Source of the DNA: Bacillus sp. EB600
GTDB taxonomy: Bacteria; Bacillota; Bacilli; Bacillales; Cytobacillaceae
DNA length: 54,463 nt
Direction of reading: 5' to 3'
NCBI RefSeq assembly: GCF_024494385.1
Contig: NZ_JAEVLT010000030.1
Span: 1-54,463 of the forward strand
The notes beneath the pieces are model-generated. The model worked only from the letters and a program-made list of their open reading frames with translations, ran no database searches and was not told the DNA's origin. The translations under genes were made by a program, and so were the position numbers. Below, piece after piece: positions 15,618 to 23,614 of this stretch (positions within the stretch are counted from its first letter, which is position 1; every line of letters starts with the position of its first letter).

Positions 15618-15713
15618 TCTTTTCAGCTCCTTCCGCCCTGAATCTTTCGAAACAGAGTTATCTAAAATGCCCGCTAAATGCAAGCATTGATTTACCAAAA
15701 ACACACTGTCAAT

Positions 15714-15742
15714 ATTATAACAAGCCTACCCTACTTTGGCAA
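15714..15742 (-). promoter_or_regulatory. Predicted sigma-A promoter of rpmE
   Basis: Minus strand TTGCCA (15737-15742), a 17-nt spacer and a perfect TATAAT (15714-15719). The leader of about 90 nt could hold an L31-type autoregulatory structure, but I could not establish a fold by eye. Confidence 0.7.
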
Positions 15743-15815
15743 GCGATGTTTCAATCCTTTTTTTTACAAAAATGAACACAGATATCGGCTTGGCTGTCCA
15801 GACACGTTGTCCACC

Positions 15816-17081
15816 TTAGGAGCGGCGCCCCTTCAGTTCTTCCCCTAATTGGGCAAAAAATTCTTCATTTGACTTGGTTTGTCGCAATTTTTTCAGGAAG
15901 CGCTCAGCAAAATCAGGATGATCTGTCATCGATTTGCGGATTGCCCATAATTTATCAAGCTGATCTTTTGGTAGCAGCAGCTCTTCTTTTCGTGTCCCGG
16001 AGCGGCGGATATCGATCGCTGGGAAGACACGGCGCTCGGCCAGGGAACGATCAAGATGAAGCTCCATGTTGCCTGTCCCTTTAAATTCCTCATAAATAAC
16101 GTCATCCATTCGCGACCCAGTCTCGACAAGGGCTGTTGCGAGAATCGTTAAGCTGCCGCCTTCTTCAATGTTCCGGGCTGCCCCGAAGAAACGTTTTGGC
16201 CGATGGAAGGCAGCTGGGTCAATCCCCCCTGATAACGTCCGCCCGCTTGGTGGAATGACCAAGTTGTAGGCACGGGCCAAACGGGTAATGCTATCCATCA
16301 AAATAATAACATCGCGTTTGTGTTCAACAAGGCGCATCGCCCGGTCAAGAACAAGCTCGGCCACTTTAATATGGTTTTCCGGAACCTCGTCAAACGTTGA
16401 ACTGACAACATCACCAGCAACGGAACGTTCAATGTCGGTCACTTCTTCCGGTCGCTCATCAATTAATAACATGATTAATTCGGCTTCAGGATGATTGGTT
16501 GTGATGCTGTTGGCAATTTCTTTTAACAGCATTGTTTTCCCTGCCTTTGGCGGTGCCACAATAAGTCCACGTTGGCCAAAGCCGACTGGTGCAAGTAAAT
16601 CCATAATTCGTGTTGATAATGCTTTTGGGGTCGTTTCAAGCTTTATTTGCCTGTCAGGATATAGTGGCGTTAGGGCTGGGAAGTGAACGCGTTCTTTTGC
16701 AGAATCCGGATCTTCACCGTTGACTGCCTCGACATGTAATAGTCCGTAGTAGCGCTCATTTTCCTTTGGAGGCCGAACTTTCCCGGAAACCTTGTCACCA
16801 TTGCGCAGGTCGAAACGGCGAATTTGTGATGCTGAAATATAAATGTCCTCTGAGCTTGGGGAATAGTTAATTGGCCGTAAGAAGCCAAAGCCCTCCGATT
16901 GAATAATCTCGAGTACACCTTCCATAAAAAAGTAACCCTGAAGCTCGGCGCGTGCCTTTAGGATTGCAAAAATTAATTCTTTCTTCGTCAGCTTACTGTA
17001 GTAGGAAACTTTATATTCGCGCGCCAGCTCATAAAGTTCCTTCAGTTTCATATTTTCTAAACCTGATATTGATACTTCCAT
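15816..17081 (-). CDS. rho: Transcription termination factor Rho
   Basis: Hexameric RNA-dependent ATPase that ends transcription. The Rho_N helix bundle spans about 1-48, the cold-shock RNA-binding domain about 51-120 (GVLEIIQSEGFGFLRP), then the RecA-like motor with Walker A APPKAGKT (176-183) and Walker B VIILMDSITRLARAYN. The Q/R loops near GTLSGG-type SGRTLSGGIDPAA and the C-terminal RRSGTRKEELLL are intact. At 421 residues there is no large insertion. ATG start with a weak GAGTGGTG site. It is upstream of rpmE in the same direction, as in B. subtilis. Confidence 0.97.
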   Translation of the reverse strand: MEVSISGLENMKLKELYELAREYKVSYYSKLTKKELIFAILKARAELQGYFFMEGVLEIIQSEGFGFLRPINYSPSSEDIYISASQIRRFDLRNGDKVSGKVRPPKENERYYGLLHVEAVNGEDPDSAKERVHFPALTPLYPDRQIKLETTPKALSTRIMDLLAPVGFGQRGLIVAPPKAGKTMLLKEIANSITTNHPEAELIMLLIDERPEEVTDIERSVAGDVVSSTFDEVPENHIKVAELVLDRAMRLVEHKRDVIILMDSITRLARAYNLVIPPSGRTLSGGIDPAAFHRPKRFFGAARNIEEGGSLTILATALVETGSRMDDVIYEEFKGTGNMELHLDRSLAERRVFPAIDIRRSGTRKEELLLPKDQLDKLWAIRKSMTDHPDFAERFLKKLRQTKSNEEFFAQLGEELKGRRS

Positions 17082-17435
17082 TTGTACACCACTCTTTGAA
17101 ATTTTAATACTATTCCGATACGGAAAATCTGCCTTTACTATTCTTTAAGTTATTAGCTAATCAGGACAGTAAAAAAAGTTTTGGAGGAATAGATTTGTTT
17201 ATTTTTACAGAAGATAACCTGAAGTATAAAGGAAAAGGAAAAAAATGTAGAAAATTCATAATTTCTATTTTACCCTTAATTATGATCAATAATCAACAAA
17301 TTTTTAAATTTGGAAAAAAATTAAGGAAGGGAACTTCATTAGGAGGAGAAGAGTCCAGGAGCCGGACCCTTTGTGTACACATCCTCATAACTCTGATTTA
17401 TCTAAAAAGTATAAAGTTTTGAACTTAGATAACTG
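17082..17435. other. Intergenic region between glpX and rho with no gene recognised
   Basis: About 350 bp of AT-rich DNA upstream of rho. It holds no strong promoter that I can place, and only a low-complexity plus-strand open frame starting TTG at 17195 behind a GGAGG-like string, which I do not accept as a gene. A long rho leader is possible because B. subtilis rho is autoregulated. Confidence 0.5.
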
Positions 17436-17520
17436 CCTAGCTTCGACGCACAGGACGGCGCCGCTTTTAGTCGGCCCATTTAGCGGCTAGTGTACGAACG
17501 CTAAACGGGCGCTTCCGCTT
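17436..17520. repeat. R2-type fragment with inverted repeat next to glpX
   Basis: CTAGCTTCGACGCACAGGAC followed by CCCATTTAGCG (17475-17485) and CGCTAAACGGG (17499-17509), an imperfect hairpin, then GCGCTTCCGCTTTT. It shares pieces with 10381 and 49177. It directly abuts the glpX stop codon and may serve as its transcript end. Confidence 0.7.
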
Positions 17521-18483
17521 TTACTTCATTACATAATTTGGTTTCTTATTAAAGCTGTGTGTTCCGTCAATGAAACGGACTGTGCCTGATTTGGCACGCA
17601 TAACAACAGAATGAGTTTTCCCGCGTGAGCCTTTATATTGGACGCCTTTTAAAAGCTCGCCATCGGTAACACCTGTGGCAGCAAAGATAGCGTCATCGCC
17701 CTTAACAAGATCTTCCATCCGTAAAATCTGGTTGACATCAAGACCCATACCCTTGCAGCGTTCTAGCTCTTCTTCACTTTGCGGCAGCAATTTACCAATC
17801 AATTCGCCCCCAAGACATTTTAAGGCCGCTGCTGAAATAACGCCTTCTGGTGCACCGCCTGATCCAAATAAAATATCGACCCCTGTAAAATCAAATGCTG
17901 TGTTGATCGCACCAGCAACATCGCCATCATTAATCAGTTTGATTCTGGCACCAGCCTCACGAATTTGGCGAATTATTTCGGCATGACGCGGGCGGTCTAA
18001 GATTGTTGCGACGACATCTTGAATGTCCTTGTTTTTTGCTTTCGCAACAGCTCGTAAATTATCAATAACCGGTGCATTAAGATCGACAAGTCCAACTGCT
18101 TCAGGACCAACTGCAATTTTGTCCATATACATATCCGGTGCATGAAGAAGATTGCCTTCATCTGCAATCGCAATAACAGCTAATGCATTCCAGCCGCCAG
18201 CTGCGACAATATTTGTTCCCTCAAGTGGATCAACAGCCACGTCAACATGCGGTCCAAGGCCTGTCCCAAGCTTTTCGCCAATATAAAGCATTGGTGCTTC
18301 ATCCATTTCGCCCTCGCCAATAACGACCGTTCCCTGCATTGGAATTGTATCAAATACCCGGCGCATAGCAGTCGTTGCCGCATCGTCAGCCTCCATTTTT
18401 TTCCCTAAGCCCATCCACCTTGCAGAGGCAAGTGCTGCTGCCTCGGTAACGCGAACTAATTCCATTGTTAAACTTCTTTCCAT
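17521..18483 (-). CDS. glpX: Fructose-1,6-bisphosphatase, class II
   Basis: Gluconeogenic hydrolysis of fructose 1,6-bisphosphate to fructose 6-phosphate. The metal and substrate signatures GEGEMDEAPMLYIGE and VDPLEGTNI are both present, as is FGSGGAPEGVISAAALKCLGG. The start ATG 18483 gives MERSLTMELVRVTEAAALASARW, the usual GlpX beginning, and 320 residues; the open frame extends 11 codons further but without support. The RBS is poorly placed, so initiation at the internal MELVRV (18465) is conceivable. It groups with tal and fbaA in a central-carbon cluster. Confidence 0.94.
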   Translation of the reverse strand: MERSLTMELVRVTEAAALASARWMGLGKKMEADDAATTAMRRVFDTIPMQGTVVIGEGEMDEAPMLYIGEKLGTGLGPHVDVAVDPLEGTNIVAAGGWNALAVIAIADEGNLLHAPDMYMDKIAVGPEAVGLVDLNAPVIDNLRAVAKAKNKDIQDVVATILDRPRHAEIIRQIREAGARIKLINDGDVAGAINTAFDFTGVDILFGSGGAPEGVISAAALKCLGGELIGKLLPQSEEELERCKGMGLDVNQILRMEDLVKGDDAIFAATGVTDGELLKGVQYKGSRGKTHSVVMRAKSGTVRFIDGTHSFNKKPNYVMK

Positions 18484-18585
18484 TTTGTTTGTTCCATTCC
18501 CCTCATTTCTCCTCAACCTCAGTTTGAAGAGATGTGATTAATCGTTGCAATATGTTCTCTCTCTTTACTTCCGTTCTCGATCGTA

Positions 18586-19875
18586 CTAAATGTTTTTTAT
18601 ATGCTCAGCTTCTTCTTTTGTTAAAACCTCACGCCATGCTGTTGCCCCGAGACCAGTTAATTTTTCAACAAGATTGCTGTAGCCTCTGTCTATATGTTCG
18701 AGTCCTGTGACCTCGGTAATTCCTTCGGCCATAAGTCCGGCAATCACGAGCGCAGCCCCCGCCCTCAGGTCGCTCGCTTTTACCTTAGCGCCTTGAAGCT
18801 GGATTGGCCCATTGATAATCGCAGTGCGGCCTTCCACTTTTATATTGGCATTCATTCTTCGCAACTCATCAATATGCTTAAAACGGGCACCATAGATTGT
18901 ATCGGTAACCATACTTGAACCGGTTGCTTTTGTTAAAAGTGTTGTAAACGGCTGCTGCAGATCAGTTGGAAACCCAGGGTACACAAGCGTTTTAATGTCA
19001 ACTGCTTTAAGCGGCTTTGTTCCGGGATCAACGTAAATCTGGTCATTCCCAGATTCCACAGTGATGCCCATTTCCCTTAGTTTTGCTGTTAGTGATTCTA
19101 AATGCTGGGGAATGACGTTATCAATGAGGATACCCTCTCCAGCTGCGGCGCCAATAATTATATAGGTTCCCGCTTCAATCCGGTCGGGTATAATCGTGTG
19201 GCGGCAGCCATGCAGGCTGTCAACTCCATCGATCCGAATCACATCTGTTCCGGCACCTTTAATTTTCGCCCCCATATTCGTTAACAATGTGGCGACATCG
19301 ATAATTTCTGGTTCTTTCGCTGCATTTTCAATGACTGTCCGGCCTTTTGCTCTTACTGCCGCAAGCATGATATTTATCGTTGCCCCCACACTGACAACAT
19401 CAAGATAGATACGGGCACCACGGAGCTCGTCCGCCCGCAAATAAATGGCACCCTGCTCATTAGTTACACTAGCACCAAGCGCTTCAAAGCCTTTAATATG
19501 CTGATCAATTGGACGCGGTCCAAGATGGCAGCCACCCGGTAAACCGATGACTGCTTTTTTAAAGCGGCCAAGCATGGCCCCCATTAAATAATAGGAAGCA
19601 CGCAGCATTTTTACCTTTCCATTTGGCAAAGGCATTGAGATCATCACAGATGGATCGACTGTCATTTCCTCATCGGAAAACTGGACCTTTCCGCCTATTT
19701 CCTCAAGCAGGTCTTTTAGAATCTCAACATCTGATATATCTGGTAAACCCTCAATTGTTACAGGAGAATCTGCTAAAATTGTCGCCGGGATCAAGGCCAC
19801 TGCACTATTTTTGGCGCCGCTAATCCTTACGGTTCCTTTTAATGGATAACCGCCAGCAATCATAAGTTTTTCCAT
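18586..19875 (-). CDS. murAB: UDP-N-acetylglucosamine 1-carboxyvinyltransferase (MurA paralog)
   Basis: First committed step of peptidoglycan synthesis: PEP enolpyruvyl transfer to UDP-GlcNAc. The catalytic cysteine is C116 in GGCHLGPRP (fosfomycin target, sensitive Cys form), and K22-N23 contact substrate. The 429 residues have the inside-out alpha/beta barrel pattern. The location between glpX and tal matches B. subtilis murAB (murZ), the second MurA of Gram-positives. It starts 69 bp before glpX in a likely shared transcript. Confidence 0.95.
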   Translation of the reverse strand: MEKLMIAGGYPLKGTVRISGAKNSAVALIPATILADSPVTIEGLPDISDVEILKDLLEEIGGKVQFSDEEMTVDPSVMISMPLPNGKVKMLRASYYLMGAMLGRFKKAVIGLPGGCHLGPRPIDQHIKGFEALGASVTNEQGAIYLRADELRGARIYLDVVSVGATINIMLAAVRAKGRTVIENAAKEPEIIDVATLLTNMGAKIKGAGTDVIRIDGVDSLHGCRHTIIPDRIEAGTYIIIGAAAGEGILIDNVIPQHLESLTAKLREMGITVESGNDQIYVDPGTKPLKAVDIKTLVYPGFPTDLQQPFTTLLTKATGSSMVTDTIYGARFKHIDELRRMNANIKVEGRTAIINGPIQLQGAKVKASDLRAGAALVIAGLMAEGITEVTGLEHIDRGYSNLVEKLTGLGATAWREVLTKEEAEHIKNI

Positions 19876-20207
19876 TTCCTACTCCCTTCTCGCCTTAAAC
19901 ATTACCATGAACGGTTTATATACGGGCAATTAGTTTGTTGTTTTTAGATATTTTTTCCATAAAACCCAGACATATTCCGACAGTTTGTCTAATTTATAGT
20001 TTACACGATAAACCAAATTTCATGTATGGTAATTCAAAAAAGTTAACAGAAAATGAAAAAACCTTTTCTGGTTGCCGGTATTGCATTTCTATAAAAAATT
20101 TTTAGCACTCACGTTTAGGGAATGCTGGCCTTTTTGCCGTCATTAAAGCTCGTCAAATGCAAAACGATTTTCCCAGTAAAGACCACATATGGAACGAAAA
20201 ATCATGC
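19876..20207. other. Intergenic region between tal and murAB with no gene recognised
   Basis: 332 bp, AT-rich, with no 21-nt array, no convincing terminator and no strong promoter consensus. It must hold the murAB promoter and tal transcript end, but I could not place them confidently. Confidence 0.5.
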
Positions 20208-20858
20208 TTACGCGTTGTTGCGGCTTTCCCAATCCTTGAGGAATTGATCAATTCCTTTGTCCGTTAATGGGTGTTTGAATAAGGACATTAAGACTTTAAA
20301 TGGAATGGTTGCAATATGCGCACCCCTTAGCGCAGCTTCTGTTACATGCATTGGATGGCGAATCGATGCTGCAATGATCTCTGTTTCAATCCCATGGACT
20401 ACAAAAATTTCGGCAATTGTCGAAATCAGATCCAAGCCGTTTTGACCGATATCATCCAAGCGGCCAAGGAATGGTGAAACATAAGAAGCTCCAGCCCGGG
20501 CTGCAAGCAATGCCTGATTCGCATTAAAAATAAGTGTTACATTGGTTTTAATGCCTTCCTGTGCTAAAGCATGAACAGCCTTTAAGCCATCTGGAGTCAT
20601 TGGAACCTTAACGGTAATGTTTGGTGCAATCGCAGCAAGTTCTTTCCCTTCTTTAATCATTCCTGCTGCATCAAGGGCAATTACTTCAGCACTAACAGAC
20701 CCAGAAACGAGATCGGTAATTTCCTTTAAACGGTCATGGAAAGAGACATTTCCTTCTTTTGCTACAAGTGACGGATTCGTCGTTACTCCAGCTAATAGTC
20801 CAAGTGCATGTGCTTCACGAATTTCTTCGATGTTTGCTGTATCAATAAAAAATTTCAC
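20208..20858 (-). CDS. tal: Transaldolase-like protein (fructose-6-phosphate aldolase subfamily)
   Basis: TIM-barrel aldolase using a Schiff-base lysine, K84 in ITVKVPMTPDGL. The N-terminus MKFFIDTANIEEI and TTNPSL are diagnostic. At 216 residues it belongs to the small transaldolase/FSA type, like B. subtilis YwjH, which is annotated as transaldolase. The start is GTG 20858 with GGAGGAAA six bases upstream; the extra five codons of the longer frame overlap the RBS. It follows fbaA by 110 bp with a hairpin in between. Confidence 0.93.
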   Translation of the reverse strand: MKFFIDTANIEEIREAHALGLLAGVTTNPSLVAKEGNVSFHDRLKEITDLVSGSVSAEVIALDAAGMIKEGKELAAIAPNITVKVPMTPDGLKAVHALAQEGIKTNVTLIFNANQALLAARAGASYVSPFLGRLDDIGQNGLDLISTIAEIFVVHGIETEIIAASIRHPMHVTEAALRGAHIATIPFKVLMSLFKHPLTDKGIDQFLKDWESRNNA

Positions 20859-20921
20859 GCCAATTTCCTCCATTATTCAGTCTATTTTAACAATTTTATC
20901 AATTTGCTTAAAACACGCTGA

Positions 20922-20946
20922 AACCGCCCTCTTTTTAAGGACGGTT
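20922..20946 (-). terminator. Hairpin between fbaA and tal
   Basis: Minus strand AACCGTCC pairs with GGGCGGTT around an A-rich loop. The downstream T run is poor, so it may attenuate or stabilise rather than end transcription. Confidence 0.45.
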
Positions 20947-20968
20947 CCGAATGTCATTTTTCCGAAAA

Positions 20969-21826
20969 TTATGCTTTGTTGGCTGAACCGAATTCGCGGA
21001 TTTTACCAACAACTGTTTCTTTAACAGCATCGCGTAAAGGTCCTAAATATTTCCGTGGATCATACATATCCGGATTGGCAGCTAAAACTTCACGAACACG
21101 TTTCGCAGAAGCAATTTGGTTCTCCGTATTTACGTTGATTTTTGCCGTTCCAAGTGAAACTGATTTTTGTATATCCTTTGTTGGAATCCCTGTTCCACCA
21201 TGAAGAACAAGTGGTAGCCCAATTATTTCCCCTATTTCTTCCATTTCTTTGAAACCAAGCTTCGGTTCACCTTTATATGGACCATGAACGGAACCTAGTG
21301 CTGGTGCAAGACAGTCAATACCTGTACGTTTAACTAGCTCTTCACATTCCTTTGGATCAGCATAAATAACACCTTCACCAATTACATCGTCTTCCTGGCC
21401 GCCGACTGTGCCAAGCTCTGCTTCAACAGAAACTCCTTTAGCGTGTGCATAATCAACCACTTTTGCAGTAACTTCAATATTTTCTTCAAATGGATGATGA
21501 GATGCATCAATCATGACAGATGTGAATCCGGCATCTACCGCTTCTTTACATTTATCAAAACTTGAACCATGGTCAAGATGAATGGCCACTGGAACAGTAA
21601 TTTTATAATCTTCCATTAAACCTTCTACCATTTTTACCACTGTTTTAAAGCCGCCCATATAGCGACCTGCGCCTTCAGAAACACCAAGGATAACCGGTGA
21701 TTTTTCCTCTTCAGCCGCTAATAAAATAGCTTGGGTAAACTCCAGGTTATTCAGGTTAAATTGCCCGACAGCGTAGTGCTCTGCTTTTGCCTTTTTCAAC
21801 ATCTCAGTCATTGAAACTAATGGCAT
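20969..21826 (-). CDS. fbaA: Fructose-bisphosphate aldolase, class II
   Basis: Zinc-dependent cleavage and condensation of fructose 1,6-bisphosphate in glycolysis. Metal ligands H83 and H86 sit in AIHLDHGSSF, with D85 the catalytic base; later zinc histidines are in SVHGPYKG and VLHGGTG. The protein has 285 residues, class IIA-like Bacillus type. A strong AAGGAGGAGAAGG site precedes ATG. It is transcribed downstream of spo0F and ahead of tal, as in B. subtilis. Confidence 0.97.
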   Translation of the reverse strand: MPLVSMTEMLKKAKAEHYAVGQFNLNNLEFTQAILLAAEEEKSPVILGVSEGAGRYMGGFKTVVKMVEGLMEDYKITVPVAIHLDHGSSFDKCKEAVDAGFTSVMIDASHHPFEENIEVTAKVVDYAHAKGVSVEAELGTVGGQEDDVIGEGVIYADPKECEELVKRTGIDCLAPALGSVHGPYKGEPKLGFKEMEEIGEIIGLPLVLHGGTGIPTKDIQKSVSLGTAKINVNTENQIASAKRVREVLAANPDMYDPRKYLGPLRDAVKETVVGKIREFGSANKA

Positions 21827-22042
21827 TCCTTCTCCTCCTTAATATCGGCTGACATCCTTTCGGAAACAGAGGTTTTCCATATAAAGGATTTCCCTCATAC
21901 TTGTAAATTATGTATTCCTCTTTACCTAGTAGAAAAGTCTGACAACCACTAAAAGTCCATCTGTAATCATATCAAAACAGAAGTAGAAATACCATAAATC
22001 CCACTTACTTTTTAAAGCTCACGAATGAAAGTGCTTGGAAAA

Positions 22043-22414
22043 TTAGTTTGTTTTTTTCGCAAGGTTATTTTTTACTGCTGTCCGAATGTCATCGATATCA
22101 AATGGTTTGGCAAAATGAGTAATGGCTCCCAGATCCTTTGCTTCCTGAATCATGTCTAATTCCCCATAGGCCGTCATAATGATGACGCGAATATCCGGCT
22201 CGATCACTTTCATTCTTTTTAAAATTTCAATGCCATCCATGCCAGGAATTTTCATGTCCAACAAAACGAGATCCGGGTCATTGTTTTTCACAATTTCAAG
22301 AGCTTGAAGTCCATTGGCCGCCTGAAACGTTTCATACCCCTCTTTTTGAAATACTTCATTTAATAAAATTCGAATACCCTATTGATCATCAACGATTAAA
22401 ATTTTCGCTTTCAT
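22043..22414 (-). pseudogene. spo0F: Sporulation response regulator Spo0F, interrupted by an amber codon
   Basis: Spo0F relays phosphate from sensor kinases to Spo0B and on to Spo0A. Reading from ATG 22414 (RBS GAGGTGG) gives MKAKILIVDDQ, then TAG at 22379-22381, where homologs have Tyr (DDQYGIRILL), then an otherwise perfect Spo0F to residue 123, including LLDMKIPGMDGIEILKRMK with the phosphoacceptor Asp, the switch Thr in IIMTAYGE and Lys in FAKPFD. The only open frame left is 82 codons from an internal GTG (22291) and lacks the acidic-pocket aspartates D9-D10. There are no other defects. Causes could be a recent nonsense mutation, suppression or readthrough, or a sequencing error. Confidence 0.9.
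22379..22381 (-). other. In-frame TAG at codon 12 of spo0F
   Basis: The minus strand reads GAT GAT CAA TAG GGT ATT CGA. A single third-position change from TAT or TAC (Tyr) explains it. Confidence 0.9.
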
Positions 22415-22476
22415 CTTGCTGCCACCTCTTTCTCTATATTTTTAAACTATTATCCACTTTTCTATTCTCTATGTTA

Positions 22477-22505
22477 TATTTCTATTTTATTTTGCGATTT
22501 CCTTC
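22477..22505 (-). promoter_or_regulatory. Predicted sigma-H promoter of spo0F
   Basis: Minus strand GAAGGAAAT (22497-22505) fits RNAGGAWWW perfectly. After 11 nt, ATAGAAATA (22477-22485) fits RNNGAATWW at 8 of 9. The spo0F gene is a sigma-H target in B. subtilis. Its preservation shows the regulatory region has not decayed along with the coding stop. Confidence 0.7.
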
Positions 22506-22584
22506 CTTAGGCTATTTCTATTTAAGCATTTTTCTGCTGCTTGTGTATAATAAACAGGTAAAATGTATGTTGCAGGAGGTTATT

Positions 22585-23115
22585 ATGTTAAAAATGTTTA
22601 CAACCCAATTAACAGGTTTATTCAAAAAAATCGTAGAAAATGAAGAATTCACTCTCGAGGATGGCGCTCGACTGCTTGCTCAAGCCCCCGCTGGAGATGG
22701 TTTTATTTACATTTTGGGTACAGCTGAAATGAAGGCCGTTGCCTTCGAGGCAATCGACGGAGCTGAGCCACTTCGTTATAGTAAAATAATCTCAGATCGT
22801 CGTTTGACCGAGCTTACGAGCTCAGACCGTGTTCTGCTCCTTTCACGCTTTTCAACCGATGAAGAAGCTGTCCGGGTTGCATTCCTGTTAGCTGAAAAAG
22901 GAATCCCGTTTGTGTCAGTGTGTTCGGTTTTGGACAAAGATGAAGCGGGCCCACTCATCACATTGGCCGATGTTCACATTGATCTTCACCTTACAAAACC
23001 TCTGCTGCCAGATGAAGAAGGAAACCGCTTTGGCTTTCCAGCTGCAATTGCTGCCCTGTACGTTTATCACTCCCTAAAATTCACGATCGACGAAATACTA
23101 TCTGAATACCTATAA
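22585..23115 (+). CDS. ywjG: YwjG family protein (DUF2529)
   Basis: A 176-residue protein of unknown function found between spo0F and pyrG in Bacillus. The start is ATG 22585 behind an ideal GCAGGAGG; upstream residues in the open frame are not part of it. MLKMFTTQLTGLFKKIVENEE, GDGFIYILGTAEMKAV and KGIPFVSVCSVLD suggest an alpha/beta sugar-isomerase-like (SIS-type) fold, but I see no catalytic signature. Divergent from spo0F and convergent with pyrG; it has its own terminator. Confidence 0.88.
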   Translation: MLKMFTTQLTGLFKKIVENEEFTLEDGARLLAQAPAGDGFIYILGTAEMKAVAFEAIDGAEPLRYSKIISDRRLTELTSSDRVLLLSRFSTDEEAVRVAFLLAEKGIPFVSVCSVLDKDEAGPLITLADVHIDLHLTKPLLPDEEGNRFGFPAAIAALYVYHSLKFTIDEILSEYL

Positions 23116-23121
23116 AATTTC

Positions 23122-23162
23122 GGAAGGCACTATTTTTTAATTGATAGTTCCTTCTTTTTTGG
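23122..23162 (+). terminator. Rho-independent terminator of ywjG
   Basis: GGAAGG-C-ACTAT pairs with ATAGT-T-CCTTC around a 10-nt loop, followed by TTTTTT. Confidence 0.85.
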
Positions 23163-23195
23163 ACATGTTCCTTCCTTTCTAGCACCTAATCTTCT

Positions 23196-23312
23196 GTTAT
23201 GAACCATTTTCAGGAGGTTATGAACTATTTTGGTTCTGTTATGAACCATTTCGCCACAGTTATGAACCATTTTCCCATAGTTATGAGCATTTTGCCACTA
23301 TCTGTTAATTAA
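23196..23312 (+). repeat. 21-nt periodic array, GTTATGAACC family (locus III, most regular copy)
   Basis: Five exact 21-nt units start at 23196, 23217, 23238, 23259 and 23280. The first four share GTTATGAAC(C/T)ATTT(T/C) and differ in the last six bases (CAGGAG, GGTTCT, GCCACA, CCCATA). The fifth is GTTATGAGCATTTT and is followed by TCTGTTAATTAAA. It lies between the convergent ends of ywjG and pyrG, just beyond the ywjG terminator. Confidence 0.9.
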
Positions 23313-23402
23313 AGTCCCCCGAAAACGTTTATTTTGTATATAAAAAGTGCCAGTCCCAAATTGATGGAACTGGCCACTCATTTCTAAATTTTTCCCTGTG
23401 TT

Positions 23403-23603
23403 AAACTTGTATGTTGATTTCCGCTCCAGGCGCGAGCGGTTCGCGGGCGTGCCGGGGAGCCTCCTGGGCCCCGTACTCCCGCAGGACATTGAATTGGCAT
23501 CCTTGAAATAGCCCACGCACGAAGAAAATGCGATAGCATTTTCGAGGAGTCTTCGCGTCTTCCGCTCCAATCAACATAATGGCAAAATCAACAATGAGCT
23601 TTA
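23403..23603 (-). repeat. R1 dispersed Bacillus intergenic repeat, copy 2
   Basis: About 200 bp closely similar to 5597-5814, in the same orientation. The internal hairpin GAAAATGC/GCATTTTC is kept while its loop differs (GATA against GTTA), suggesting that the structure is maintained. The segment after GCCTCC is shortened here. Confidence 0.85.
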
Positions 23604-23614
23604 CCATTGCTTTA

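Noticed and set aside
17195..17422. Plus-strand 75-codon frame behind a GGAGG-like string with TTG start
   Set aside because: Low-complexity Lys/Ile-rich product, no homolog recognised, and it lies in the rho upstream region.
22043..22291. Treating the 82-codon open frame as a complete small response regulator
   Set aside because: It begins in the middle of the receiver domain; the upstream 41 codons match Spo0F in frame apart from one TAG.
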